The notes under the pieces were generated by a model, which worked only from the letters and a program-made list of their open reading frames with translations, ran no database searches and had not been told where the DNA came from. Below are positions 7,325 to 16,069 of a stretch of DNA of 64,000 nucleotides, piece by piece (position 1 is the stretch's first letter; each line of letters begins with the position of its first letter). The position numbers and the translations under genes were made by a program. Source of the stretch: RAM1 sp050247515 (GTDB taxonomy: Bacteria; Pseudomonadota; Gammaproteobacteria; Burkholderiales; Burkholderiaceae_C); the NCBI GenBank assembly GCA_050247515.1, contig JBFWUB010000026.1:1-64000 (forward strand), in the 5' to 3' direction.

Positions 7325-9022
7325 TCACGCATCCTTCGCGAGTTCAACCAGCATTTGCTCGCGCATGAGCTTCTTTTGCGCCTTGCCCGTGGCGTTCACG
7401 GGGAAGCGGTCCACGAAGCGCAGGTAACGGGGCACTTTGTAGTGCGCGATCCGCCCCTCGCTGAAGGCGCGCACGGACTCTTCTGTCACCACGCGCCCTT
7501 CCTTGGGCAGGATCCACGCGCAGAGTTCTTCGCCGAACTTCTCGTCAGGCACGCCGAAGACCTGCGCTTCGGCAATGTCCGGATGCTTCGTGAGAAAGCC
7601 CTCGATCTCGGCTGGAAACAGGTTCTCTCCGCCCCGGATGACCATTTCCTTGATGCGGCCCACGATGCGCGCATAGCCCTCTTCGTCCATGACCGCCAGA
7701 TCGCCGGTGTGCATCCAGCCATTGGCATCGATCGCCTTGCGAGTGACTTCGGGGTCGTTCCAATAGCCCCGCATGACGGAGTAGCCCCGGGTGCACAGTT
7801 CGCCCACGCTACCGACCGGAACCACCTTGCCGTCCGCGTCGACAATCTTGACTTCCACGTGCGGGAAGACCTGTCCGACCGTGCTCACGCGTCGCTCGAT
7901 CGGATCGCTCGCGCGCGTGCACATGCTGGTGGGGCCCGTTTCGGTCATGCCGTACGTGATGATCAGATCGCGCGCATGCATGTCGGTCATGACGCGCTCC
8001 ATCAGTTCGATCGGGCAGAGGCTGCCCCCCATGATGCCGCCCCGGACCGAGCTCAGGTCGAACGTGTGGAAGTCGGGCAGGTTCAACATCATGACGAACA
8101 TGGTGGGCACCCCGGACAGGTGGGTGCACCGCTCCTGCGATACCGCCTCGAGCACCGCGCGTGGGTTGAACGTCTCCGAGGCGAACACCAGCGTGGCACC
8201 CAGGCCGACGGCATAGAGGCTGGCGGTCGTGCCCATGATGTGGAAGAGGGGACCTGTCCGGCAGAGCCGGTCTCCCTCACGCACGCCCAGGATGCTTCCC
8301 AGCGAAAGAGCGTTGTTGAGCAGCGAGTGGTGCGAGAGTGTCGTTGCCTTGGGAGTGCCGGTGGTGCCGCTGGTGAACTGGATGTTGATCGGGTCGTCGA
8401 ACTGCAGCTGGTGCTGCAGCTGCGCCAAGCGCTCGCGCGCCGCATCGCTGGCCATGGCCGCCACGTCGTCAAATCGCAAGAAGCCCGGCTCCTGGGCTTG
8501 GCCGATGTGGATCAACAACGAAAGGGAGGGGACTTTTGCACTGCGTAATGCGCCGGGCGTGCTCGTGTCGATTTCCGGCATGAGCGTGCGCAGCATGCCC
8601 AGATAGTCGCTGGACTTGAAGCGGTCCATGGTGATCAAGGCCTTGCAGCCGACCTTGTTCAGTGCGTAATCGATCTCCGCTGTGCGGTAGGCGGGATCCA
8701 GGTTGACCTGGATGAGCCCTGCGCGTGCCGTGGCAAATTGGGTGATCACCCACTCGATGCAGTTGGTCGCCCAGATGCCGATGCGGTCGCCGGGCTCCAG
8801 GCCGAGCGCCAGCAGGCCAGCCGCCAGGCTGTCGACACGGTCTTTGAGCTGCCGGAAGGTCAACCGGATGTTCTGGTGGCGCATGACGATGGCCTCGCGG
8901 TCACCCCAGCGGTCGACCGACCGTTCGAAGTGAACGCCGATGGTCTCGCCGACCAGCGGGACATCGCTGGCGCCGTGCACGTAGCTGTAGCGCAAGGGGG
9001 ATTGGGCAATTGCTGGAGACAT
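7325..9022 (-). CDS. AMP-dependent acyl-CoA synthetase (fatty-acid/aryl-acid CoA ligase)
   Basis: This 565-residue adenylate-forming ligase activates a carboxylic acid with ATP and CoA through an acyl-AMP. The phosphate loop TSGTTGTPK is at about residue 217. The A5 motif YGMTETGPTS, the hinge region with GWMHTGDLAVMDEEGY and GRIKEMVIRGGEN, and the C-terminal catalytic lysine context VNATGKAQKK are all present. ATG at 9022, preceded by AAAAGGCGAGC, was chosen; earlier in-frame codons are low-complexity arginine-rich sequence without homology. The preceding enoyl-CoA hydratase gene ends 14 bases upstream, so they are co-transcribed. The acid substrate cannot be read from sequence; medium-chain or aromatic acids are typical. 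Confidence 0.92.
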   Translation of the reverse strand: MSPAIAQSPLRYSYVHGASDVPLVGETIGVHFERSVDRWGDREAIVMRHQNIRLTFRQLKDRVDSLAAGLLALGLEPGDRIGIWATNCIEWVITQFATARAGLIQVNLDPAYRTAEIDYALNKVGCKALITMDRFKSSDYLGMLRTLMPEIDTSTPGALRSAKVPSLSLLIHIGQAQEPGFLRFDDVAAMASDAARERLAQLQHQLQFDDPINIQFTSGTTGTPKATTLSHHSLLNNALSLGSILGVREGDRLCRTGPLFHIMGTTASLYAVGLGATLVFASETFNPRAVLEAVSQERCTHLSGVPTMFVMMLNLPDFHTFDLSSVRGGIMGGSLCPIELMERVMTDMHARDLIITYGMTETGPTSMCTRASDPIERRVSTVGQVFPHVEVKIVDADGKVVPVGSVGELCTRGYSVMRGYWNDPEVTRKAIDANGWMHTGDLAVMDEEGYARIVGRIKEMVIRGGENLFPAEIEGFLTKHPDIAEAQVFGVPDEKFGEELCAWILPKEGRVVTEESVRAFSEGRIAHYKVPRYLRFVDRFPVNATGKAQKKLMREQMLVELAKDA

Positions 9023-9036
9023 GCTCGCCTTTTGGT

Positions 9037-9846
9037 TCACTTCGATTTCGACAGCACGGACGCGGGCACGAAACCGAATTGGCGGTTCGTGCGGCCGGAA
9101 AGCCCCTGGGTCATCGCCTCGGCCTGCAGCACGCGATCCAGGGTTCCGTCTTCTGCGATGTTCAGATTGTCCTTGGCATAGGCGTAGGCCCAACGGGGGC
9201 CGGCGGCGATTTCGCGCGCAATCTTCATCGTGTGTTCGCGCAGCTGCGCGTCCGGCACGAGTTGCGTGACCATGCCGCGCTCGAGCGCCTCTTGCGCCGT
9301 CATGCGCCGCGGCAGCATGTAGAGCTCGCGCGCCTTCGCCGCGCCAAGGATCTGCGTCCAGAACCAGGTGCCGCCGAAGTCGCCGCACAGGCCCACCGAC
9401 GTGAACGCGATGGAGAACACGGCGCTGTCTGCGGAGATGCGCAGGTCGCAGGCGCCTGCCAGGCTCAAGCCGGCGCCGGCGCAGGGCCCGTTGATCATGG
9501 CGATCGTCGGCTTGGACATGTCATGAAGCAGGCGAGGGCTGTCGGACCGCGCCTTGAGCAAGCCGTCCACCCGGTAGGCTGCCGTCAACTTGTTTCGTTC
9601 GGCCTCGCTCAATTGGGCAATGGCATCGTGCTCCGCCTGGCGGGACTTCAGGTCGCCGCCTGCGCAAAAGCCGCGGCCCGCGCCGGTCAGGACCACGCAC
9701 CCGACCTCCGGGTCATGCGCCAGCGCGCGCAGCACGTGGGGCAGCCGATCCAGGAGTTCCGAGTCGAGCGCGTTCATGCTGTCGGGCCGGTTCAAGGTCA
9801 CCAACGCGACGCCGGCTTCGACGTCGACCGTTACTACTTCCGCCAT
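9037..9846 (-). CDS. enoyl-CoA hydratase/isomerase (crotonase family)
   Basis: This 269-residue crotonase-fold protein has the NRPDSMNAL substrate loop. The first oxyanion-hole motif is GFCAGGDL at about residue 61 and the second is in NGPCAGAGLSLAGACDLR. The segment SVGLCGDFGG, where catalytic acids usually sit, has an Asp where the hydratase glutamate is common. It would hydrate or isomerise a CoA thioester made by the neighbouring ligase or carboxylase. ATG at 9846 follows AAGGAGACAG. The upstream carboxylase gene stops 30 bases earlier and the ligase starts 14 bases later, giving a tight operon. The exact reaction (hydratase, isomerase or hydrolase) is uncertain. Confidence 0.9.
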   Translation of the reverse strand: MAEVVTVDVEAGVALVTLNRPDSMNALDSELLDRLPHVLRALAHDPEVGCVVLTGAGRGFCAGGDLKSRQAEHDAIAQLSEAERNKLTAAYRVDGLLKARSDSPRLLHDMSKPTIAMINGPCAGAGLSLAGACDLRISADSAVFSIAFTSVGLCGDFGGTWFWTQILGAAKARELYMLPRRMTAQEALERGMVTQLVPDAQLREHTMKIAREIAAGPRWAYAYAKDNLNIAEDGTLDRVLQAEAMTQGLSGRTNRQFGFVPASVLSKSK

Positions 9847-9876
9847 GTCTGTCTCCTTCACAGTTTTCTGAAAATC

Positions 9877-12800
9877 TCACCAGGGCGTGACGAACGGGTG
9901 ACGCCCCTTGGTCGACGCGCGACCGCGTTGCGCAGCCTCGATCGCGCTCAGGATCCAGCGCCTGGACTCCGCCGGATCGATGACCTCGTCGAAGTCGAAG
10001 GTCGTTGCCTTGTTCAGAGCCTTGCCCGCCGCATAGAGCTCTTCGACCCGCTGGTCGAAGAAGGCCTGGCGCGCCTGCGGATCGCTGATGGCTGCCAGCT
10101 CCTTGCGGTAGCCGAGCTGGACCGCGCCTTCGATGCCCATGGCGCCGTATTCGGCAGTGGGCCAGGCGATGTTGAACATGGGGGCTTTCTGCGCGCCGCC
10201 CATCATGGACACCATGCCCAGGCCGTAGGCCTTGCGGATCACGATGGTGATCGACGGGGTCTGCATGTTCGCGCCCACCGCCATCATCCTGGAGGAGTGG
10301 CGCACCAGGGCGGTCTTCTCGGCCACGGGACCGACCAGCACGCCGGGGGTGTCGCACAACTGCAAGACGGGCAGTCCGAAGGCATCGCACAGTTGCAGGA
10401 AACGCGCGCCCTTGTCCGCGGCGTCGGCGTCGATGGCGCCCCCAAGCTGCGCCGGGTTGTTGGCCACCACGCCAACCGCGTGGCCCTCTACCCGGATCAG
10501 CGCGGTGATGAGTGAGCGGCCGAACCCGCCCTTGAGCTCCAGCACGCTGCCCTCGTCGGCCAGCAGGTCGATGACATCGCGCATTTGGTAGGCGCGGCGG
10601 CGATCGGCCGGTATGACGTTGCGCAAGAGGGCCTGGTCCGGGCACGGCGCAGCAGGAATCGGCCCCTGGAAGTACGAGAGATAGCGGCGCGCCATGTCTG
10701 TCGCCTCGGCCTCGTCCTTGACCAGGATGTCCGCGCATCCGGTGCTGTAGTGCATGCGCGCAGGGCCGATCTCATGGGGAGGGAACACGCCGAGTCCGCC
10801 GCCCTCGACCATCGCGGGGCCGCCCATGCCGTAGGAGGCATTTTCAGTGGCGATGATGACATCGCACACGCCCAGCAAGGCTGCGTTGCCCGCGAACGCC
10901 AGGCCGGAGATCACCCCCACCAGGGGCACCTTGCCGCTCAGTCGTGCGAAGCGGTTGAAGGTGATGTGCTCGCCGGGCTTCTCGGTGTCGCCCGGGCGGG
11001 CGCCGCCGCCTTCGGCATACACGACCACAGGCAGGCCCAGGCGTTCGGCCAGCTCGATGGTGCGCACCGCCTTGCGATAGCCTTCCCGGCCCTGAGTGCC
11101 CGCCAGCACCGTCGCGTCGTAGGCCATGACCGCGCAGCGTGCCGTCTGCGGGTCGAACCATTGGCCATTGACGCAACCCAGGCCGGCGATGAAACCATCG
11201 GCGGGCGTGGTCTTGATGAGGTGATCGAGTGGATGGCGCGCACGCTGTGCGGCCACGACCAGCGACCCATATTCGAGGAAGCTGCCGGCGTCGCAGAGGT
11301 CTTCGATGTTTTCGCGCGCGGTGCGCTGGCCGCGCGAGCGCCGCCGCGCCACCGCCTCGGGCCGCGCTTCGTCGCGGGTCTGCAAGCGCCGCGCGAAGAG
11401 GGCCTGGAGGTCCGGGTGGGGTCGGCCGCCCTGATCGGCCGCCGCCTCGCTGGAGGGCAGGTCGTCCGCCGCCAGTTCCTCCACCCACGCCAGCGGCTGG
11501 TTCTCCAGCACCGTGTCGCCCACCTGGATGTCCAGGCGCATGAGGCGTCCGCCTTGGGGCAGCTCGATGACATGCTCCATCTTCATCGCTTCAAGGACCA
11601 GCAGGGGCGTGCGTGGCGCACACACGTCGCCCACAGACAGGTGGACGGCCGTGACCGTCGCATGGACGGGCGATCGCACCACCTTGCCCGGGCCGGTCAC
11701 ATCGTCGAAAGACGCTGCAGCTTCGGCGGCGAGGGACTGGGGACTGTGGGCCTGCTCGTAGCGTGCCGCGGCCTGCGCCAGGGCCGGTGCATGTTCGTCG
11801 AGGAAGCGTGTGTGAACGTTGTTCGCCTGAACGTCCGGGTGTTCCAGCAAGGCTTGCAGAAGTCCGATGCTGGTCTGCACGCCTTCCACCCGGAACTCGG
11901 CCAGCGCGCGGCGCATGGCCTGCACGGCCTTGGCAAACACCGGCTCGGTGCTGTGCACGATCACCTTGGCCAACAGCGAATCAAACCCCATCGCTGTGCG
12001 AAAACCCGTGTGGCCGCAGGTGTCGACGCGCACGCCAGGGCCGCAGGGAGGCTCGAACACTGTGACCTGGCCGGTTGCGGGCAGCACCTTGCCATCGGCT
12101 GCCAGGCGCTCGGTGTTGACGCGCGCCTGGATGGCAAAGCCCTGGATGCGGCGAACCTCATCGAGGCCCAGTTCGGCAAGCCGGGCCCCAGCGGCGATGC
12201 GCAGCTGGGCGCTGACCAGGTCAATGCCGGTAATGGCTTCCGTGACGGTGTGTTCGACCTGGATGCGTGGATTGACTTCGATGAACGCGTGTTCCAGGGT
12301 GGCATCGGGACGCTCCCATACCAGGAACTCCACGGTACCCAATCCCTTGTAGCGGGCTTGCTTTGCCAGCCGCAGCGCATCGGCGATCAGGCGCTCACGC
12401 ATGTCGACCGGCAGGCCGGGGCTGGGCGCGATCTCGATGATCTTCTGGTGCTGGCGTTGCAAGGTGCACTCGCGCTCCCACAGGTGGGCCACCGTCTCAC
12501 CGTCGCCAAGAATCTGCACCTCCAGGTGCCGGGCCCGGGGCAGGTAACGCTCGATGTACAGGTCACCGTTGCCCACCGTGGCGCGCGCCTCCGATCGGCA
12601 CCGCTCATACGCCTCCTCCAACGCATCGAGCGAGCGGACGATGCGGATGCCGCGACCGCCCCCGCCGGAGATGGCTTTGAGCATGACTGCGGCCTCGCTT
12701 CCGAGCGAACGGAAGAAGTCGATCGCCTCCTGCAGGCTCACGGCTTGATCGATCCCCTGGACCGTCGGGATGGATGCCTTGCGCGCGAAGTCGCGAGCAC

Positions 12801-13152
12801 GCGCCTTGTCTCCGAACAGCGCAATCGTCTGGGCATCGGGCCCGACGAAGACCAGGCCGGCGTCGCGGCAAGCCGCGGCAAACGCAGCGTTCTCGCTGAG
12901 GAAACCATAGCCGGGGTGGATCGCCTCGCATTGCGTGGCGCGGGCCGCGGCGATGACGCCTTCGATGTCCAGATAGGCTGCCGCGCCCCGGCCGCGCAGG
13001 GGGATGGCCTGGTCCGCGCGCCGAACGTGAAGGGCCTGCGCATCGTCTTCTGAGAAGACCGCGACCGACTGCGTCGACGAAGCCTGAAGGGCGCGCGCCA
13101 CCCGGATGGCGATTTCTCCGCGGTTGGCGATAAGGACCCGATTGAATTTCAA
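9877..13152 (-). CDS. single-chain biotin-dependent acyl-CoA carboxylase (BC-BCCP-CT)
   Basis: About 1091 residues combine all the parts of a biotin carboxylase system. Biotin carboxylase covers ~1-450 (NRVLIANRGEIAIRVARAL, ATP-grasp GGGGRGI near 163, EVNPRIQVEHTVTE near 292). A biotinyl domain covers ~487-560, with the biotin lysine in EAMKMEH at ~K524. The carboxyltransferase runs from ~590 to the end (YAEGGGARPGDT, SYGMGGPAMVEGGG, AYGLGMVSMMGG). It carboxylates an acyl-CoA using bicarbonate and ATP. Fused chains of this size match the single-chain long-chain acyl-CoA carboxylase type. I prefer a TTG start at 13152 (GGAGAGACTT before it); an ATG at 13227 lacks a ribosome-binding site and lies at the putative promoter. 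It is first in the operon. Confidence 0.92.
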   Translation of the reverse strand: MKFNRVLIANRGEIAIRVARALQASSTQSVAVFSEDDAQALHVRRADQAIPLRGRGAAAYLDIEGVIAAARATQCEAIHPGYGFLSENAAFAAACRDAGLVFVGPDAQTIALFGDKARARDFARKASIPTVQGIDQAVSLQEAIDFFRSLGSEAAVMLKAISGGGGRGIRIVRSLDALEEAYERCRSEARATVGNGDLYIERYLPRARHLEVQILGDGETVAHLWERECTLQRQHQKIIEIAPSPGLPVDMRERLIADALRLAKQARYKGLGTVEFLVWERPDATLEHAFIEVNPRIQVEHTVTEAITGIDLVSAQLRIAAGARLAELGLDEVRRIQGFAIQARVNTERLAADGKVLPATGQVTVFEPPCGPGVRVDTCGHTGFRTAMGFDSLLAKVIVHSTEPVFAKAVQAMRRALAEFRVEGVQTSIGLLQALLEHPDVQANNVHTRFLDEHAPALAQAAARYEQAHSPQSLAAEAAASFDDVTGPGKVVRSPVHATVTAVHLSVGDVCAPRTPLLVLEAMKMEHVIELPQGGRLMRLDIQVGDTVLENQPLAWVEELAADDLPSSEAAADQGGRPHPDLQALFARRLQTRDEARPEAVARRRSRGQRTARENIEDLCDAGSFLEYGSLVVAAQRARHPLDHLIKTTPADGFIAGLGCVNGQWFDPQTARCAVMAYDATVLAGTQGREGYRKAVRTIELAERLGLPVVVYAEGGGARPGDTEKPGEHITFNRFARLSGKVPLVGVISGLAFAGNAALLGVCDVIIATENASYGMGGPAMVEGGGLGVFPPHEIGPARMHYSTGCADILVKDEAEATDMARRYLSYFQGPIPAAPCPDQALLRNVIPADRRRAYQMRDVIDLLADEGSVLELKGGFGRSLITALIRVEGHAVGVVANNPAQLGGAIDADAADKGARFLQLCDAFGLPVLQLCDTPGVLVGPVAEKTALVRHSSRMMAVGANMQTPSITIVIRKAYGLGMVSMMGGAQKAPMFNIAWPTAEYGAMGIEGAVQLGYRKELAAISDPQARQAFFDQRVEELYAAGKALNKATTFDFDEVIDPAESRRWILSAIEAAQRGRASTKGRHPFVTPW

Positions 13153-13233
13153 AAGTCTCTCCAGTGCTTTGAGTGGCTTGGCGCCGCTGGTGCGATCGGA
13201 TTTCGCTCCCGGGCGCCGGGTCTGCATTGATAG

Positions 13234-13246
13234 TACACTAAGTGTA
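13234..13246. promoter_or_regulatory. perfect palindrome TACACT-A-AGTGTA, candidate operator
   Basis: A 13-base inverted repeat lies in the 181-base gap between the divergent carboxylase operon and the crotonase gene at 13334. On the minus strand weak -35/-10-like hexamers (TTCAAC, TATCAA) flank it, so a bound regulator would block the carboxylase promoter. The GntR protein encoded at the far end of the operon is the obvious candidate partner, by inference. Confidence 0.45.
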
Positions 13247-13333
13247 AGACGTTGAATAGGTGGCCTGTTCGACACCTGCGAAGGCGTGGACCCGCCCGGG
13301 TCGCGTCGCTCACATCAACCCAGCGGAGCACCT

Positions 13334-14107
13334 ATGAGTGAAAACCATGTCAGCTATGAAGTCCGGGACGGGATCGCGTTCGTGACGCTCCGACGCCCGG
13401 AAAAGCTCAACGCCTTGACTTCTGGAATGACTGCCGCATTGGCTGAAGCCTGGGCATGCATGGAGGCTGATGACGCGGTCAAGGTCGCCATCCTGCGGGC
13501 TGAAGGGCCCTCTTTTTGTGCGGGTGCCGACTTGCTGGCCGAACACGCACCCGATGCACAGACGGACGGACTGTCGTGGCGGTTGCGCATGTCGCGCGCC
13601 ATCCCCAAGAACGGCGTGCGCGTCTTCAAGCCCATCATCGGTTGCATCCAGGGCTACACGCTGGGCATCGGCTATATCCTGGCCATCAAAGGCTGTGACA
13701 TCACGATCGCGGGTTCAAGCGCCTTGCTGGGTTATCCGGAATCCGTCGCCGGGGTCGTTTCACAACCGCTGGAATACCAGCCCTACATGCCGTTCAAGAC
13801 GAGCCTGGAATTTGCCCTGATGGCGTGGAAGAACGGGCGGCTGATCGACAGCGAACGGGCCTATCAGCTGGGGCTTGTCAACGCCGTCGTGCCCGACGGA
13901 GAGCTCGAGACGGAGGCGCTGCGCTGGGCCGACATGCTCAAGCAGATTCCACCGCTCTATGTCAGGGCGATCAAATATGGGCACTACAAATCAATCGATA
14001 CGGCGCGGGCACAGCAGGATCGGGACTACCTGGACTTTGTCTGGCCCCAGGAAAACAGTCCGGTCGCGCCTGACATGAAAAGTCACTTGGTCAACAAGCG
14101 GCAGTAG
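13334..14107 (+). CDS. enoyl-CoA hydratase/isomerase-family protein, divergent from the carboxylase operon
   Basis: This 257-residue crotonase homologue begins MSENHVSYEVRDG with the FVTLRRPEKLNAL loop. The oxyanion motif is SFCAGADL, and the second is CIQGYTLGIGYILA in place of the usual G-G-G pattern. The region that carries the hydratase glutamates reads GYPESVAGVVS, so the classical acid pair is not evident. It may be an isomerase, hydrolase or decarboxylase-like member. ATG at 13334 follows a weak GGAG at the expected distance. It faces the carboxylase operon across a shared promoter region, suggesting common control. The next gene, a LysR regulator, is convergent. Confidence 0.85.
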   Translation: MSENHVSYEVRDGIAFVTLRRPEKLNALTSGMTAALAEAWACMEADDAVKVAILRAEGPSFCAGADLLAEHAPDAQTDGLSWRLRMSRAIPKNGVRVFKPIIGCIQGYTLGIGYILAIKGCDITIAGSSALLGYPESVAGVVSQPLEYQPYMPFKTSLEFALMAWKNGRLIDSERAYQLGLVNAVVPDGELETEALRWADMLKQIPPLYVRAIKYGHYKSIDTARAQQDRDYLDFVWPQENSPVAPDMKSHLVNKRQ

Positions 14108-14228
14108 GAGTTTGCCGCCGTAGCTCGGGCGCGAGCGTCTCGTCTGCGCGCGGAGCCTGTGGTGGCAACGGCGCCCCAAGCGCATTGTGCAAAAGCTCGA
14201 CCGAGCCGCGTGCCAATGGCTTGGTCGA

Positions 14229-15161
14229 TCAAGTCCCGAAAAGTTCTGCGCACAGGTTGCGCAGCCATTGGTTCGCGCCATCGCTATGCATTCGGGCATG
14301 CCAGTACTGCCGAACCTTGTAGGCAGGAATTCGAAATGGGCACGCCAGTACCTGCAGTTCGAAGTTCTTGGTGAAGCCTTCGGCGACTTGCCGCGGAACT
14401 GTCGCGATCATGTCGGTCTCCGAAAGCGCGGCGGCAATTCCGAGGAACCCAGGTAGCGCAAGCAAGCAGCGGCGTTCAATGCCCTGTGTCTTGAGTTCCG
14501 ACTCGATGAGTTCGTTGACCTTGCCATAGCTCACTTCGATGTGGGCCTCGCGCAAATAAGCGGCCAGCGTCAGCCGGCCTTTGATCCGCGGGTGCTTGCT
14601 ACTTGCCAGGCAGACGAAGTCTTGCGAGAAGAGCACCTGCTGATAGAAGCCGACTTCCATCCCGTCTACGAATCCGCCGATGGCCAGATCGGCGTCCCCG
14701 GACTCCAGCAGCTGGGCAGTGCGATTGTCCACCGGGAGGGCTTCGACGCGAATTCGGGGCGCAACGGTCCGGATGCGTTGAAGCAGTCGCGGAAAAAGCG
14801 TCATGTGACTGGAATCAGGAACGCACACGCGAAAACTGCGCGATGAATCGGCAGCGTCGAAGACGTCCGCGCTCTTTGCCATGGTCTGCAGCATCTCCAG
14901 CACATGCTGCGCCTGAATCAATAGCTTCTCTGCACGCGGGGTCGGACTCATTCCTGCCTTCGTCCGCACGAACAAAGGGTCATTGAATTTCTCCCTCAGG
15001 TGACGCAGGCCAATGCTCGCGGTGGGCTGCGTCTGGCCCAGGCGCTCGGCCGCACGCGTCACGCTGCGCGTTGACGCCAAGACCGTCAAGAGCAGGAGAT
15101 GACGCACGTCCAGGTACGACGAGATGAGCGGTGACAGGTTCAGGTTTTGGGTGCCGCTCAT
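14229..15161 (-). CDS. LysR-family transcriptional regulator
   Basis: This 310-residue protein has an N-terminal winged helix-turn-helix (residues ~17-75: LDVRHLLLLTVLASTRSVTRA, then AERLGQTQPTASIGLRHLREKF) and a periplasmic-binding-like effector domain from about residue 100. ATG at 15161 follows GGAGG with eight-base spacing, which decides against the upstream in-frame methionine. It is divergent from the crotonase/CoA-transferase/Bug operon at 15278, with 116 bases between the starts. That is the classical layout for LysR control of its neighbour. The inducer is unknown. Confidence 0.92.
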   Translation of the reverse strand: MSGTQNLNLSPLISSYLDVRHLLLLTVLASTRSVTRAAERLGQTQPTASIGLRHLREKFNDPLFVRTKAGMSPTPRAEKLLIQAQHVLEMLQTMAKSADVFDAADSSRSFRVCVPDSSHMTLFPRLLQRIRTVAPRIRVEALPVDNRTAQLLESGDADLAIGGFVDGMEVGFYQQVLFSQDFVCLASSKHPRIKGRLTLAAYLREAHIEVSYGKVNELIESELKTQGIERRCLLALPGFLGIAAALSETDMIATVPRQVAEGFTKNFELQVLACPFRIPAYKVRQYWHARMHSDGANQWLRNLCAELFGT

Positions 15162-15220
15162 GTCGTTGATCCTCCAGCCTCTATTCGATGCCATCTATGA
15201 CGTTTATGTAAATCACAAAA

Positions 15221-15249
15221 TTGACGCTATTTTGCCCGGAACATACAGT
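15221..15249 (+). promoter_or_regulatory. sigma70-type promoter for the crotonase/CoA-transferase operon
   Basis: TTGACG (15221-15226) and TACAGT (15244-15249) are separated by exactly 17 bases and precede the operon's first ATG by about 28 bases. The A/T-rich sequence immediately upstream (15195-15220) is the natural site for the divergent LysR protein. The predicted transcript would start near 15256, leaving a short leader. Confidence 0.6.
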
Positions 15250-15277
15250 GCGCCCAAGCCATTGCCCCCATCCGCAC

Positions 15278-16069
15278 ATGCCACACGCATCTGACTTTCG
15301 TTTTTGCCACCTCCACGCCCAAGATGGAGTCCTCACTGTCACGCTGCATCGACCCGAGGTGCTGAACGCGCTGCACCGTGCGGCGCATCTGGAACTTTCC
15401 GACGTGTTCGATCTCTATGCCGCCGATCCTTCGCTGCGTGTCGCGATCGTCACAGGCAGTGGGTCTCGCGCCTTCTGCGTCGGCGAGGACCTCAAGGAAC
15501 GCGCGATGCATGGCGAGTACGACTATCCCAAAGGAGGTTTTGGCGGGATCACCATGCGCTTCGATTTGTGGAAGCCCGTCATCGCTGCAGTGAATGGCCT
15601 GTGCCTGGGCGGAGGTACAGAAATACTCGCAGCATGCGATCTCGCGATCGCCGAAGCGCATGCGCAATTCGCCTTGCCGGAGCCGCGGGTCGGACTGGCT
15701 GCTCTCGGCGGCGGTGCCCTTCAACGCTTGGCACGTCAGCTGCCAATGAAAGAGGCGATGTGGATCGCGCTGACCGGCCAGCGCATCGGTGCGGAAGAAG
15801 CGCGCGCCATCGGCCTGGTCAATCGCGTCGTCCCGGCAGGGCAGGCGATGCAGGCCGCGCAGGCCTTGGCGCGCCAGATCATCGAATGCGCGCCGCTGGC
15901 GGTGGAGTGCACCAAACAGGTCATGATGCAAAGCACGGCCTGCCGTGACCTCGAGGAGGCCATGCACGCCACCTACCCCGCAGCCGAACGGATGCTCGCC
16001 AGCGCCGACGCGAAAGAAGGCCCGCGAGCCTTCGCTGAAAAGCGCGCGCCGCGGTGGAGCGGCCAATGA
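15278..16069 (+). CDS. enoyl-CoA hydratase/isomerase (carnitinyl-CoA-dehydratase-like)
   Basis: This 263-residue crotonase-fold enzyme shows LHRPEVLNALHRAAH, then RAFCVGEDL as the first oxyanion motif and VNGLCLGGGTEILAACDL as the second. The stretch EPRVGLAALGGGALQRL is that of carnitinyl-CoA-type dehydratases, where the usual glutamate is replaced near LAALGG. Substrate is unknown. ATG at 15278 fits the promoter; longer in-frame starts would lie on the -35 element. Its stop overlaps the next start (ATGA), so translation of the CoA-transferase is coupled. Together they probably process a CoA thioester derived from the Bug protein's ligand. Confidence 0.9.
   Translation: MPHASDFRFCHLHAQDGVLTVTLHRPEVLNALHRAAHLELSDVFDLYAADPSLRVAIVTGSGSRAFCVGEDLKERAMHGEYDYPKGGFGGITMRFDLWKPVIAAVNGLCLGGGTEILAACDLAIAEAHAQFALPEPRVGLAALGGGALQRLARQLPMKEAMWIALTGQRIGAEEARAIGLVNRVVPAGQAMQAAQALARQIIECAPLAVECTKQVMMQSTACRDLEEAMHATYPAAERMLASADAKEGPRAFAEKRAPRWSGQ

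Noticed and set aside
10585..13053. A very long plus-strand open frame (822 codons) opposite the carboxylase gene, and similar ones at 9010-10515, 23198-24217, 27278-28102 and 27999-29591.
   Set aside because: They mirror well-identified genes on the other strand. The translations are rich in His, Arg, Gln and Gly without domains, as expected for antisense frames in high-GC coding DNA.
15221..15278. A longer N-terminus for the crotonase starting upstream of 15278.
   Set aside because: It would start on the -35 hexamer of the best promoter in the gap, and the added residues have no homology.
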